From Cocos nucifera (taxonomy: Eukaryota > Streptophyta > Magnoliopsida > Arecales > Arecaceae), in the NCBI GenBank assembly GCA_006176705.1, contig QRFJ01000304.1, forward strand, positions 989,342 through 1,053,341: a stretch of 64,000 nt of DNA. Reading direction: 5' to 3'. Shown here one piece after another: positions 10,985 to 22,681 of this stretch. The position numbers were made by a program, and so were the translations under genes. Under the pieces are notes generated by a model. It saw only the letters and a list, made by a program, of their open reading frames with translations. It was not told the origin of the DNA and searched no databases. The first letter of the stretch is position 1; the number at the start of each line of letters is the position of its first letter.

Positions 10985-11960
10985 TCTTAAGTACTTAAGG
11001 ATATACTTCACAGAAGTCTAGTGCTGTTCACTTGAATTTGACTGATACCTACTTGTGATACTCATACCATGGGCGATATCAGGTCGTATGCATAGCATGG
11101 CATACATGAGACTCCCTATTGCTGAAGCATAAAGGATCTTGCTCATGCATTCAATCTTCTCAGGTGTGCAAGGGCATATCTTCTTGGAGAGATGAATGCC
11201 ATGTCTAAAGGATACTAGACCTTTTTTGAAGTTTTTCTTGCTAAACCTCTTTAGCACCTCCTCTATGTACATCTTTTGTGAAAGTCCCAGCATCCTATTC
11301 AGTTTATCCCTATAGATCTTAATTTCCAAAATAAAGGATGCTTCTCCTAGGTTTTTCATAATGAACTCCTTAGATAACCATATTTTGATCATGATCAACA
11401 TGGGAATATAATTTTCAATTAGGAGGATGTCATTCACGTATAGTATAAGAAAGATAACAGCACTCCCACTGATCTTTTTGAATACATACGGTTCTTCCTC
11501 ATTTTTGATGAAATCAAATGATTTGATCATATTATTGAAACGAGTATTCCAGCTTCGAGATGCTTGCTTAAAGTCCACATATGGATCTTTGTAGCTTGCA
11601 GACCTTTTGATCACTATCACTGGATGTGAAATCAAGCGGCTGTTCTATATAGATATCTTTCTCAAGATATCCATTTAAAAATTTTATTTTTACGTCCATC
11701 TGTCATATTTTATAATCGAAATAGATTGCAATAGTAAGTAATGTACGGATGGATTTAAGCATGGCTACTGGCGAGAAGGTATCCTTATAATCAATGCCTT
11801 CACATTGATTATACCCTTTTGCTATGAGCCTTGCTTTGAATGTCTCTATATTTTCATCGATATCTATCTTCCTCTTGAAGATCTATTTACACCTAATAGG
11901 TACTATACCTTCAGGTGGATCTACCAAGGTTCAGACTTGATTTGAGTGCATTGAGTCAAT
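10985..11960 (-). pseudogene. CopA reverse transcriptase and RNase H (truncated)
   Basis: A 205-codon minus frame (11018-11635) covers the RT palm with LYVNDILLIEN, then YILEIKIYRDK-like blocks, and the RT/RNase H connection with CIRPDIAHGMSITSRYQSN. The catalytic YVDD box reads YVND: the first Asp is Asn through a G-to-A change. The same YVND occurs in CopB. Upstream RT blocks (DVKIKFLNGYLEKDIY) continue to about 11960 in other frames. RNase H is cut at 10985 by CactaL. Confidence 0.85.
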
Positions 11961-12229
11961 TTCTGATCTCATTGCTTCTAACTATTTCTCAAAGTCGATA
12001 TCTGATATCGTCTCATCATAGGTCTTAGGATCATCACCAAAAACTCTATTTTTTGTGAGAAATATTTTCTCAACATCTTCTAAAAGAGTACCTAAGTATC
12101 TTTCAGAAGGATGAAAAATTCTAGTTGATTTTCAAGGTAGAGGAGGTGGTATTTAGACTGGTTTAATCAATTTGGATTCCATAGGTTCCTTAGTTCATTG
12201 TTGTTCGGAGACCTTCTCCTCGAGCCTGA

Positions 12230-13140
12230 TCTATCTTCCGATGCCACTATCTTGAATAAACTATTTTTTAAAAAATATGGCATGTCGACTCACCATTACA
12301 TTGTGAGTCTTTTGAAAGATAGAAATAATATCCTAACGACTCTTTAGGATATCCTATGAATCGAGCTCTAAAGGATCTAGACTTTAACTTATCCGCCTGT
12401 TGTCGCTTAACATGGGCTGGACAACCCAAATTTTAAAGTGACTCAGACTTGGTTCTTACCATGCCATATCTCATACGGTGTGGTAGAAATGATTTTAGAG
12501 AGAACCCTTTTAATAAATAGATTACGGTAATTAGACTATATTTTCAAAAAAATTAGAGAGGTCTGTGAAGCTCATCATTGATCGGACCATATCCAATAGG
12601 GTTCGATTTCTTCGTTCTGAAATTCTATTGAGTTGAGGTATTCTTAGTGGAGTCCATTATGAGATCATGCCATTATCTTTGAGATAGTCTAGGAATTTTC
12701 GACTAAGATATTCACCTCCTCGATCTGATCGAGGAATCTTAATAGATTTTTCTATTTATTTTTTCACTTCATGTCTGAATTTCTTAAATCATTCAAAGAC
12801 TTTAGACTTATGTCGCATCAAATATATATACCTGTATTGAGATAAATCATCGGTAAAGATAATGAAGTAGATATAATTATCTCTGGCCGACATATCAAAT
12901 GGGTCATACACATATGTGTGTATCAAAATAAGCAGGTCTATGGCCCTTTTCCCATATCCCACAAAAGAAAGCTTGGTTATTTTGCTATGAAGGCATGATT
13001 CATAAATTGAATATGACTTGAAATTCAACGGACTCAATAGTCCAGATTTCTCCAATTTGTTAACCCTATCTTCTACTATATGTTCTAGTCTAAGGTGCCA
13101 TAGATATCTATCGTTTAGACTATCCCTAGGTCACTTTGAT
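12230..13140 (-). pseudogene. CopA integrase (broken)
   Basis: Begins with the GAG-pre-integrase segment (YLWHLRLEHI; a Gly before the second His is Glu) near 13115. The core follows at 12789-13055. All three catalytic acidic residues can be read: Asp in FTDDLSQY, Asp in RSDRGGEYLS, and Glu in SERRNRTLLDMV. Stop codons and frame changes separate them. Integrase would join the DNA copy to host chromosomes. Copia order, between protease and RT, is as expected. Confidence 0.8.
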
Positions 13141-13207
13141 CTTATGGCATTTATGTTTTGCTCGATGTTAAAGATAGAAACATCAATATGTAACTGGTAG
13201 AAACCAT

Positions 13208-14420
13208 TTATAAGAAAACCACTTTCAATTTTATTTCTTTTAAAAAAATATTATAATGATCCTTAAGAAAACTAATTATATAGCCTTCCTGTGCTAAACA
13301 AGAAACAGAAATTAAATTTCTACTTGCTGCAAGCACATAAAAATAGTTCCTAAGTACTAAATCTAATCCTGACAGTAGTTGAAGAGGATATATTTTTATG
13401 GCTACAGCAGCAACTCTTACTCCATTTTCGATGCGTAGGATCATCTTATCATCGATCAACCTCCTGCTCTTCTCAAGATCCTGCATAGAACTGCACAAAT
13501 GAGTATTAGAATCAGAGTCAAGCACCCAACTGGATGTAGAAGAAACTATTAGATTAGATTCAATTACGAGCATACCTTCAGAAGGACTTGGCTCCTCCTT
13601 ATTCTTTAGGCTGGCTAGGTATAAAGGATAGTTTCGCTTCCAATGGCTGTCTGTATTATAATGAAAATATTTTTTTTTATCGGCGGTCTTCTTTTTCAGC
13701 TCTTCCCTCTTCTTCTTTCCTCCATCTATCTTCTGCTTTTTCACAAACTTCTTCTTCTTTCCAAAAAACTTTCTTTTGGAGGAAGTCCGCTCCATAGGAA
13801 GCACTGAGCCCTTTGAACCTTTCAAAGAAAGCTCAGTAGTAACTAGCATGTTCATCAATTCAGTTAAAGTACTTTGCAACTTATGCATATGGAAGTTCAT
13901 GAGAAACTGTCCATATGCATCAGTCAAGGACTGCAAGATCATATCAATTTGCAAGTTCCTATCTAGCTTGACATCGAGTTTTTCAAGCTCTTCTAAGTTC
14001 TTGATCATCATCAGACAATGATCTTAGACTGACGGTCTATCACGTATTTGAGCCTTAAAAGTCTTCTAGTGACTTGATACTTGGTTGCACGACTATTTTT
14101 ACCAAATAAGTTTGGCAAGTGAGTCAACATTTAGCAAGCAGTCTTGATATCCTCATATTGGTGCTAAAGCTCATCAGACATCGAGCACAATATATGGTAC
14201 CTAGCTTTATTATTTTCGTCCATCCACTTTTTTAGATATGCTCTTTGTTCGGCGGATGAATAGGCTGGTAAGGTGGGGGGTCTTGATCTAATACATGAGT
14301 CAACTTTTTGAAATCTAAAATAATTTTGTAGTTCCAAAGTCAATCCTTATAATTGGATCCGATCAGTCTGTGGGTGTTCGGATATGGGCTAGTGGGTTGA
14401 ACGTAGATAATTTTCTATAG
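13208..14420 (-). pseudogene. CopA gag and protease
   Basis: A 267-codon minus frame (13208-14011) contains the UBN2-type gag core (MILQSLTDAYGQFLMNFHMH), a lysine-rich linker, a nucleocapsid knuckle and a protease start (WVLDSDSNTHLC). The knuckle reads YFHYNTDSHWKRNY: all three cysteines of CX2CX4HX4C are Tyr and the usual Gly before His is Ser, each explained by one G-to-A change. The protease DSG triad is DSD. The N-terminal part of gag runs on to about 14420 in the same strand (PPTLPAYSSAEQRAYLKKW), with stops and a frameshift. It would form the particle shell and RNA-binding core. Confidence 0.8.
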
Positions 14421-16285
14421 AAAATCAAAGTTTCTAGTTAAATTTTATAATTAGACTTGATCAATTTATTTAAAAATTTTATTTTTAAATAAATTAGGCT
14501 TCCACTCTTTTCTCAGATCCTACACTTTCTTGGCAAATATGCAAAAATCTCCACGAATAATTGATTTCTAGTGGATGGTGCGGTCCTACCGACTGGCTCA
14601 CCATCTCACCTAACAATTATTGATGATGGGTCAATCGATGAGTGGACAACTCTTGTCCAATGATTCTCTAATCAAGGCACACCCAAACATGGTCTCTAAT
14701 TCATGAAGCTCACTATGTTCGAAATATTGCTCCATTTCTTAGTTAAGTCAGACCCATCATTTGTATAAATTGGATTCCTGATTGGATCCCTCACCATATC
14801 CAAACTATTGAGCCCAACTCATACTCCAACCTGTAGCATCCAATGCCTAATAGACATGGTTGCATCTTTTCGGTGCAACTGAATCACTGTAACTAGCCGA
14901 GAATAATCAATCCCGAAAAAGGCCTGCACATCTATAATGGTGAAAGACCTATAACTTAATATTTTCTTAGAAAGATTTAATTTTGATTTCTTTAAACTTG
15001 ACTTGACTTAGTCATAATAATTATGACTAATCTAGTGGTATCGGTTAGTTCGAATTGTTAGCTACCTCTAATCAAAACTAAGTCGACCCAAATGGCCAGA
15101 TAAGTGAGACCGGTGGAAGGGATATGCCATTAACTTGATAAGAACGTATTTAGATCGAGTAGCTTTCAATTAAAAATTAGCTGATCATATCTACCAAACT
15201 TATTTTGAACATTAAATTGGTGAACCAGAACCAATCAAGTTAGCCTACAATCTAGGCTTGAACCGTGGAGCCAAATTAGGTCTTGACTTGGTCGACTACA
15301 TGTTACTGTGAGTCGACCTTGATTCAGACTTAATTCTATTGGACTGATCAATTCTAAGCACTCTTGATCCCTCCAAACCAATTCTTGATTTGGTTTGATC
15401 AACCACTAGATCTAATTGAGCTACCTAAGCTCGAACCTAAATTTATGAAGATCTCTTAGATCTGAAAATTCATAATTTTTAGATCTAATTTATTTTATAA
15501 TCTTAATTCTTAATTAAGTTTGGATTTATAAATAGAAACATACTAAAAATCTTAGGATTTTAGGATTTAGTATTTTACAGAAAAGTAAGTTTTCAGTTTT
15601 TGATTAAAGACAAATGCGCAGCACCCTTACACGCCATAAGAGCACCCCATCGAATAAAAAGAGAGGGCCTTTAAATCCTTTTTACTCTTATGACCGATCA
15701 GGAGGAATGTCTTAATCAGAAATAATTACTATACTATAAAATAATAAGATCTACAACATATATCTCATATAAAATCATAGATCTAATCATACATATTCTA
15801 TATACATCTCATGTATCAATCATTAAATCATAAATGCATGCTTTCAGATCTAATAAATTACATATAATATCTAAAGTATAAAATTTTAAATTGATCATAT
15901 AAAATAAAATCTATTCCAGATAATTCATAAAACTATTCTATAACTAGTCCAGGCATGTATCTATCATATCTCATATGAACATTTAAATATTTAATTTTTT
16001 ATTTTTTATATCTGATTATAATATTTATAACATTAGAAAAATAGAAATAAATGGATCTAAAAATTATATATAATCATATCAAAAGAAAAACTATGCTAGA
16101 CTACATATAGAATAATTCTACATCTAGTCTAGACACGTATCTCATACATCATTGATATAATTCTAAATTTTTAATTTTTTGATTTTAGATCTAAGAACAT
16201 CTTATGTGACATCTAAATTTTTTAATATTAGATCATAAAACTTAAAAAGTCAGATCTAAAATAGATCTAAAAAACTACTAACATA
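14421..16285 (-). other. CopA leader between primer site and gag
   Basis: About 1.9 kb of AT-rich sequence with no open frame of note and no recognised domain. Its place, between primer-binding site and gag, makes it the 5' untranslated leader. The stretch 14590-14660 resembles, in reverse complement, the CopB leader near 41460-41530, which supports the relation of the two elements. Confidence 0.6.
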
Positions 16286-16297
16286 GCTCTGATACCA
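16286..16297 (-). other. CopA primer-binding site, tRNA-Met
   Basis: Minus strand reads TGGTATCAGAGC, a perfect 12-base complement to the 3' end of plant initiator tRNA-Met, two to three bases inside the 5' LTR. Confidence 0.85.
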
Positions 16298-16298
16298 A

Positions 16299-18578
16299 TT
16301 AAAGAAAAATCAGCATTTTTCTGCCATAAGATTGTTTAGATCTGAAGGAATATTTTAAAATTTTTTAAAAATTTTTTAATTAGATCTAAGACTTCTTAGA
16401 TTTGATCATATAGATCTGATATTAAAAATAAAAATTAAATTAAATTAAATTAAATTTCATACATTATTTGGATAATCTGATTATCCTACTGATGATCTAC
16501 TGAAATTCAGAGATCCTGGATCAAGCCACGCAATCGCCTAGCCTCTATTAGAGTCCACTCGGATAGGATCTGGATGCGATCCTCTTCTATATTTGATTTT
16601 CAAAAATTAGATCTAGATCTGATTCGTAGAGCCTTCAAAATAGTCGAAGAAGGCAGCGTGCTCGTCTCACAAACACGTTGTATGTCTTCCTAATCCTTGC
16701 ACCAATAGCTTGATCTTCCTTACCGGATTCACCCAACTTCTTGGCGTGGAGTGGGGAGAGAGAGGACTAGAGGGAGGCATGAAAGAGAGGAGGAGCAGCC
16801 TAGTAGCATGGTGAATGGGTTCAATCATAATAACCTTAGGCGCATATAGGATTTAAATAGATCCTATTGCGCCATGCAGTGCCACATCACTTCGACCAAT
16901 CATATTGCTTGATTCAATCAGATTTTAATCTGATTGGTGGAGTGATGTCACCTAATTCAATTAGGTTAGAGACCCCTCAAACTCTCCATAGGTGGCGCTA
17001 AAGATGGATAAGCCCTAACACTTTGGCTTCCAAGAGTTTAAAGCCATCAAGTAACCCTGGAGTCCCATCTGTATGAAACTCCATCTCTTTTTTCCATATG
17101 CATACACCAACTAGGGGCATGCGCATATTTTTGTGTATGAAAATCAAGTGGGCGCATGCCCCAAGAAGATGTCCAAAGGGGGTGCACACCCATGTCTCTT
17201 CTTTCCTGCATTGGGACATCTCATGTCTCGGCAGTGACAGAAAATGGTAGGTGGCGACAAGAATTAGCAGATGTTATCTTATTTCTATCTGATGGATTAA
17301 GATAATCCTTTTTTGATCTGGACAAGCTTCAATTAGATAAAGACAAACTTATACATGGTTTCTTGGTGAGTCCAAACTAATTTGACTCAGCCGAGATGAA
17401 CGAGAAAGACTACAGAAGGAGAAAGTTAAACTCAATCGTGTGCTAGCATGATTTTCTTGAATCTAATTGAATCTAATCCAAATCAATCATATTAGGTTAG
17501 CTTGATTGATCATATTCAGACCCAAATTCTTATTTGTGTAATCTAATTAGGTTCAGTTCCATATGGTAATGAGATATATCATGATCTCCATCATCGACAT
17601 CATCAAAATATCTTTTGATGGACTAGAACTTTTTTAATTCATATAATTAGAATGATCGATCATCAAGATCATTCTAATTGCTCTCAAAATCTATCAGTGA
17701 TGCCTAGCAATATATGGTGGCAATGTATCAGAACTAAAAATAAACCTCTGGATGCAGCTCTCTGTGTGATTGGGTTCTTCTATCTTGAGCTCCGATAGGA
17801 TTAGGGTTAAGATGAACTCGTCAAACCCATCATCCGTTATATGAATTAATCATTCGATTCGAGTCTGATATAAAATCTTAATAGAAATTCTTTCTATCAT
17901 CTTCATACTGCCATGGCCATAGGCTTATGGACTCAATCTCATGATCATCATAGGGCTACTCCCCATCTACCAAGGTAGATAGATCTTCTATTGGTGCAAT
18001 CCAATTTCTATAATGAACATGCTATAACTAACATACATCTCAAGATTTTAGATGGCTAGAAGATCGAGTTATGGTGTAGTCAAACTATAACACCCTTAAG
18101 GTAAACTATTGTTGCACCTCAGATCAAAGAACCAGACACACTACTATAGCATCGAGCCAGTCATCGACGAAAAGGTAGACTTTCTAATGACTGTTCGAAG
18201 TGGTCATGCTTAGTGCCATCATTCTCTAATGAGTACCTGTACTCTCGCTTCAGTGTCTCCACATCATAGATTCAAAACTCATTTATTTTAAAAAAATGAT
18301 TATATACCAATCTTTCGGATCGATCACCATCCTCGTGATGATCCTATGGTTAGAAGCAATTTATGAGATAATTATGAAAATTCATATCTTAAATTTTTAA
18401 CTCTTGAAAATATAAATTATCATTATCATTAACTCAAAGGATGTATCACAGATACTTTAAATAGACACTCTGATAAAAAATTATTCTTTTATTAATTTAT
18501 AATCAAAATTATAAAAATTATCCTTAGAAGTATATTACAAGTATCAGCCAATTTGACTTCTAGGGTGCACATCTAACA
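16299..18578 (-). repeat. CopA 5' LTR
   Basis: On the minus strand it starts TGTTAGATGTGCACCCTAG at 18578 and runs about 2.28 kb to the primer site. The first 100 bases align with the start of the CopB LTR (45033 onward), which shares TGTTA, the AGAAG block and the T-rich stretch. The inner edge is set only by the primer site and could be off by a few bases. The frame at 16998-17219 has no known domain. Confidence 0.8.
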
Positions 18579-18714
18579 ATTGGAACATAGTCAAATTAAG
18601 GAGATGTCTTGCATCTCTTCAAGAATTTTAATGTGGGCACAACCTATCTTTTTAGATGGAATTATACTTACATCACTCTTTTACCAAAGAAAATAGAGTG
18701 CCCACACATAAAAG
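18579..18714. other. Short spacer between CopA and GypB
   Basis: 136 bases with no open frame or repeat I can assign. It may be older host or element DNA that received both insertions. Confidence 0.4.
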
Positions 18715-19099
18715 TGTCATGCCCCAACCTAATAATATAGACCAGGCATAGACAGCCGCACATTCTTAGAGTTTAATCACCTCGAACATGCAAGACCTAT
18801 CTTTCACTAAAATTTAATTATCATAATTTAACTCAGATAGTGGTAGAAGCAATTTCTCTAATATCTTTAATCAAATAAAAATAATAAAGTCTTAAATAAA
18901 AAAATAAGCTCTCTAAGAATGATAATAAATTAAATAAAAATTTAAAATAATATTTATGAAATAAATCTATTTGAATGTAACTAAGCTAATAACTGCCTAA
19001 GTTCTATACTCCTCACTGCTGATCGATTTTCAATCCAGTAGGATCTTCTGTATCTAAGAAAAATAAAAAATGGAGTAAGTTTTACAAGCTCACACAACT

Positions 19100-19605
19100 A
19101 CAAAATGAGCCTACGATAGTGTTTACTATTGCAGCGGTTCAAAAACTATTGCCATAGCGTCTATGGTAGTGGTTATAAAGAACCGCTGCCATATGTCTAA
19201 CTTATGTGGTAGCGGTTAAAAAAAATCGCTGCCATAGGTGATCTATAATAGTGGTTATATATAACTGCTACCATAGATCCAACCTATAGTAGTGATGATG
19301 TCTAACCACTATAATAGGATAAACATATGATAGCAGTTAATTAACCGCTGCCATAGTTCACATCTATGGCAATAGTTAAGCTTGATCGCTGCCATAAGTC
19401 TTCACATCTATGGCAGCGGTTAAGCTTGACCGCTGCCATAGTTCAAACTTATGGCAATGGTTATGTGTAACTACTACTACAGGTCCAAAATCTACGGCAG
19501 CAATTAGCCATAATTGCTGTTATATACGACTTATGGCAGTAATTTTACTTAATTGCTGCTATAAATTCAGACTATTACGGCGATTATTAGTAACCGTGGC
19601 TATAT
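19100..19605. repeat. CactaR left subterminal palindrome array
   Basis: At least six modules, each an inverted pair of the type CTATGGCAGCGGT...ACCGCTGCCATAG. The best one is 19408-19441, where 13-base arms match perfectly around an 8-base centre. The same module recurs in opposite arrangement near 24280-24660 and at 20596-20660. Such arrays are transposase-binding regions in known CACTA elements. Confidence 0.85.
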
Positions 19606-19609
19606 TTTT

Positions 19610-20585
19610 TTTCATATTTTTTTTAAATATTATATGATTATAAAATTTAAAGTTTATATTCATCATTCATTATCTAAATAATTATTATTAGAGTATCACC
19701 ATAAAAGACTGCCTCGATTCGATAGCTTTACCTTTATCATCAGTAAAATTTGATTTTGATGATCATGAACAATGGTGCGATGATATGGTAAATAGAGATC
19801 ATTGATGGATCCAAAAATTTATAACGATGATCTCGATAACGTTTGTAGTATACTATCAAAGTTTTACTTCAATCAGATATTGTTATTATAGTCAATTAAG
19901 TACGTGATGATTTTAGTCGATAAACAAGAAGTGATCACAAGATAAACGAAATCTGATTATGAGATAAATTTTTAATTAAATAATTTTTACTATAATTTTA
20001 ATCATTTTATATGGCGATGTTCATAAAATTCAAATTATTTCTACATGAACTATTCATGTTAAGTAGATCTTGCAAAAGCGCAAGCATAATTACTTAAGGA
20101 GTTAAAGAACGAGCATCGAGCAACGTATAGTTTTGGATCATTCTTAGATCCATGGTTTAAATTTTACAATCATCATCATCAAAATAATTAAAGTAGCAGC
20201 TAAGATCATTTATCTAAAAAATTATCTCATGATCGGATGTCATTTGATCCTTTGATCACTCATTTCTCATTTAACAATCGAAATCATTCTGTACTAAATT
20301 AACCATGATAACAATATCTGATTGAAGTAAAACTTTGATGGTATGTTACAAATATCAATGAAATCAACATTGCAGGTTTTCAGACCCATTGATGGTCTTC
20401 ATCTATCAGATCATCATGCCATCATTCATGATCGTTGAAATCAAATTTTACTGATTGATAAAGCTAGGGCTATCGGATTGAGATGATTTTTTATGATGAT
20501 ACTATAATGATAATTATTTAGATAATGAATGATGAAGATGAATATTAAATTTTAGAATCATATAATATTAAAAAATAAAAAAATT
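19610..20585. repeat. Long inverted repeat (hairpin), arms about 430 bp
   Basis: The left arm (about 19610-20036) is the reverse complement of the right arm (about 20155-20585), around a loop of roughly 120 bases. Anchors along the whole arm agree on one symmetry centre near 20095: AATATTATATGATT at 19626 with its partner near 20569, GATTATGAGATAA at 19955 with TTATCTCATGATC at 20222, and ATAAAATTCAAAT at 20022 with its partner at about 20155-20167. The arms are imperfect. The outer edges merge into the TATGGCAGCGG modules. Confidence 0.85.
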
Positions 20586-20679
20586 AATTATTAAACTATG
20601 GTAGTGATTTTGTAATCGCTGCCATAGACCTATGGCAATAGTCCGAAAATCACTACCATAGGTTAGATTATTTTTTCCT

Positions 20680-21310
20680 GCCTATGCCCCCATCTTTTAT
20701 TTTCCCTCTCCAATCCTCTCGCTCTCTTTCTCCCTCCTTTCGGCCATCGATGAGGTCCATCCTTCTTTTTCTCTCTCGATCAGCGCCGCCTCCTCCTTTC
20801 TCGACCGACGTCGCCTTGTCCCCCGCTTCCTCCTTCCCCAACTGGCCCCGATCCCGACCCCACCTCCCTCTTTCCCAGTTGGCCCTACCACCTCTCCCGC
20901 CTCCTCCTTTCTCGATCGATCCTGCCACCTCCCCCACCTCCTTCTTCCCCTGCTGGCCCGACCACCAGCCCTGCCACCTCCCCCGCCTCTTCCTTCTCTG
21001 GCCAATCTAGCTACCGGTCCCACCTCTCTCTCTCTTTCTCTTCTCTCTTTTCTCGACCTAACCCACCATCGCCCCCTCCCTCTTTGCACTGCTGCCACCA
21101 TCCCCTCGACCTTCCTACTCTCTCTCTCTCTCTCTCTCTTTCCTCTTTCTCTTAGTCATTCACTCTCTCTTTTCTCTTTCTCTCTCTCTTCCATCTTTCT
21201 TTCTATCTCTCTTCTCTATCTCTGTTTCTCTCTTGTAGGCTATGCTTCTAGCGCCACCATCTTCCTCTAGCACCACTGCCGCCTCAGAGCTTTGTGCGAC
21301 CCCCACTCCA
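20680..21310. other. C/T-rich block in CactaR
   Basis: Strongly pyrimidine-biased plus strand with degenerate units around CCTCCTTTCTCGA and a (TC)n tract at 21119-21140. Overlapping open frames on both strands (20684-21010, 20697-21101) encode only Pro/Ser or Arg/Gly-rich strings and are not credible genes. No exon can be assigned. Confidence 0.6.
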
Positions 21311-21414
21311 TAGCCATGGTATAATTTTTTTAATTTTATACTAATATTTATTAATTATCATTTATAATATTTATAATATTTTATAATAATATTTAAAGAG
21401 AATTTTTGTCGGTG

Positions 21415-21900
21415 GGTTCTAGAATGTGCTGGCATTGTGGGTCATGCTGGTGGATAAGAAAACTCCTGCCAATTGGTTCTGAACTATGTCGACAGATTAT
21501 GGGCTGGACCATACCATATCAATGATCATGGATGGCCTTGGGCCATGCCGGTCAATAAGAAAACTTCCGTCGATGTATTTTAGGCCGTGTCGATGGTCGT
21601 GGGCCATGCCGACCACTAAGAGAACCCCCACTGGTGGATTTTGGAATGTGCTGGCAGCCATGGGTCATACCGATGGATAAGAGAACTTTTATCGATTGGT
21701 TCTGTACCATGACGATGAGTTCTAGGCTAGGCTGTGTCGTGTCGACAGCTGTGGACAGCCTTGAGCTATGCTGACCAATAAGAAAATCCCTATTGGCAGG
21801 TTCTAAGCCATGCCGATGGTTGTGGGCCATGCTGGCTGCTAAGAGAATCCCCATCGATTGGTTTTGGGTCATGCCGGCGGGTTCCATACTATGACGGATG
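21415..21900. repeat. Minisatellite with higher-order organisation
   Basis: Subunits A (60-62 bases), B (100-101) and C (61) follow each other as A-B-C-A-B-C-A. Starts are near 21415, 21475, 21575, 21636, 21698, 21799 and 21860. All share a core resembling GGGCCATGCCGG and AATAAGAAAAC, but A matches A, B matches B and C matches C better than each other. The higher-order period is about 222 bases. Confidence 0.8.
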
Positions 21901-22070
21901 GTAAGTTGAAAACAAACCATCGATGGATTCTAGACCCGAATGTAATTCATGTTTATATCTTGTTGTTTTTATTTATTGCATTGCATAACGATAGACCCGT
22001 CCATCTCCATACTTAAGAACCGTATATACTTGCCTCACAAGCTAGTCAAGTCTTCTACATTAGTGATCTC

Positions 22071-22600
22071 TTGGAGTCTCAATTGGGTGTTATTATGAGT
22101 ATGATGCCTAGGCATATCTTTGATGATACCGAGATTGATGATGATGTTGGATCATGCATACAAAGTGCTCCTCTAGGGCAAAACTTATTAGGTGCTATTG
22201 AGATTCTGGATATATTTATCAGGAGTGATGGTGATATCTATATTGTAGATGCAACTAGGCAATGAGTTTAACATTTTGGTATAAATATTAGAGTTTATTT
22301 ATTGATGCTTTACTAATATGAATTATTATTCAATATGTTATATTGGTTAATATTTATTAACGTTGCAGGTCATGATGGCACCGAAATGCCATCTAGCTTT
22401 CACCCCTGTTCCTTGACGAGCTACACAAAGCTCAGCATTTAAGTTGCTGCTGGCACATACTCCATCTACCTCCTCATCGACTGTCCAAGCACCACCAACA
22501 TCTACTCCACCAGCATTTGAGCCTCCACCATCAGCCACATCTTCGGCACATGCTCCACCTGTCGATGAGTCTTTACTGGCATCCACATCACACAATTTCA
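22071..22600 (+). pseudogene. Upstream exon remnants of the CactaR gene
   Basis: A 64-codon frame (22071-22265) rich in acidic residues and a Pro/Ser/Ala-rich frame (22444-22677, motif SAHAPPVDES) precede the Transposase_24-like blocks in the same direction. The second is flanked by AT-rich stretches and splice-like borders. I read them as 5' exons of the same broken gene. No domain is recognised. Confidence 0.3.
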
Positions 22601-22681
22601 TGGCCAGTGAGAGTATATTTTTATTATATTATATATTTCTTTATATAATTATTGTATATTCTTATATATTTGTATAATATA

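Larger units (their letters stand above)
10985..18578 (-). mobile_element. CopA: Ty1/copia retrotransposon, 3' part lost or off window
   Basis: Minus-strand element. Its 5' LTR is on the right (about 16299-18578), followed leftward by a perfect 12-base tRNA-Met primer site, a long leader, gag, protease, integrase, reverse transcriptase and part of RNase H. This copia order (integrase before RT) is clear. The element stops at 10985 where CactaL is inserted, so the rest of RNase H and the 3' LTR should lie left of the window. Its LTR resembles that of CopB (27304-29620) in reverse complement, so CopA and CopB are related subfamilies. Confidence 0.9.

Noticed and set aside
18579..18714. Possible host gene fragment between CopA and GypB
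   Set aside because: No frame, splice signal or motif; too short to assign.
20684..21101. Overlapping open frames on both strands of the C/T-rich block
   Set aside because: Composition-driven; Pro/Ser-rich on one strand and Arg/Gly-rich on the other, with no motif.
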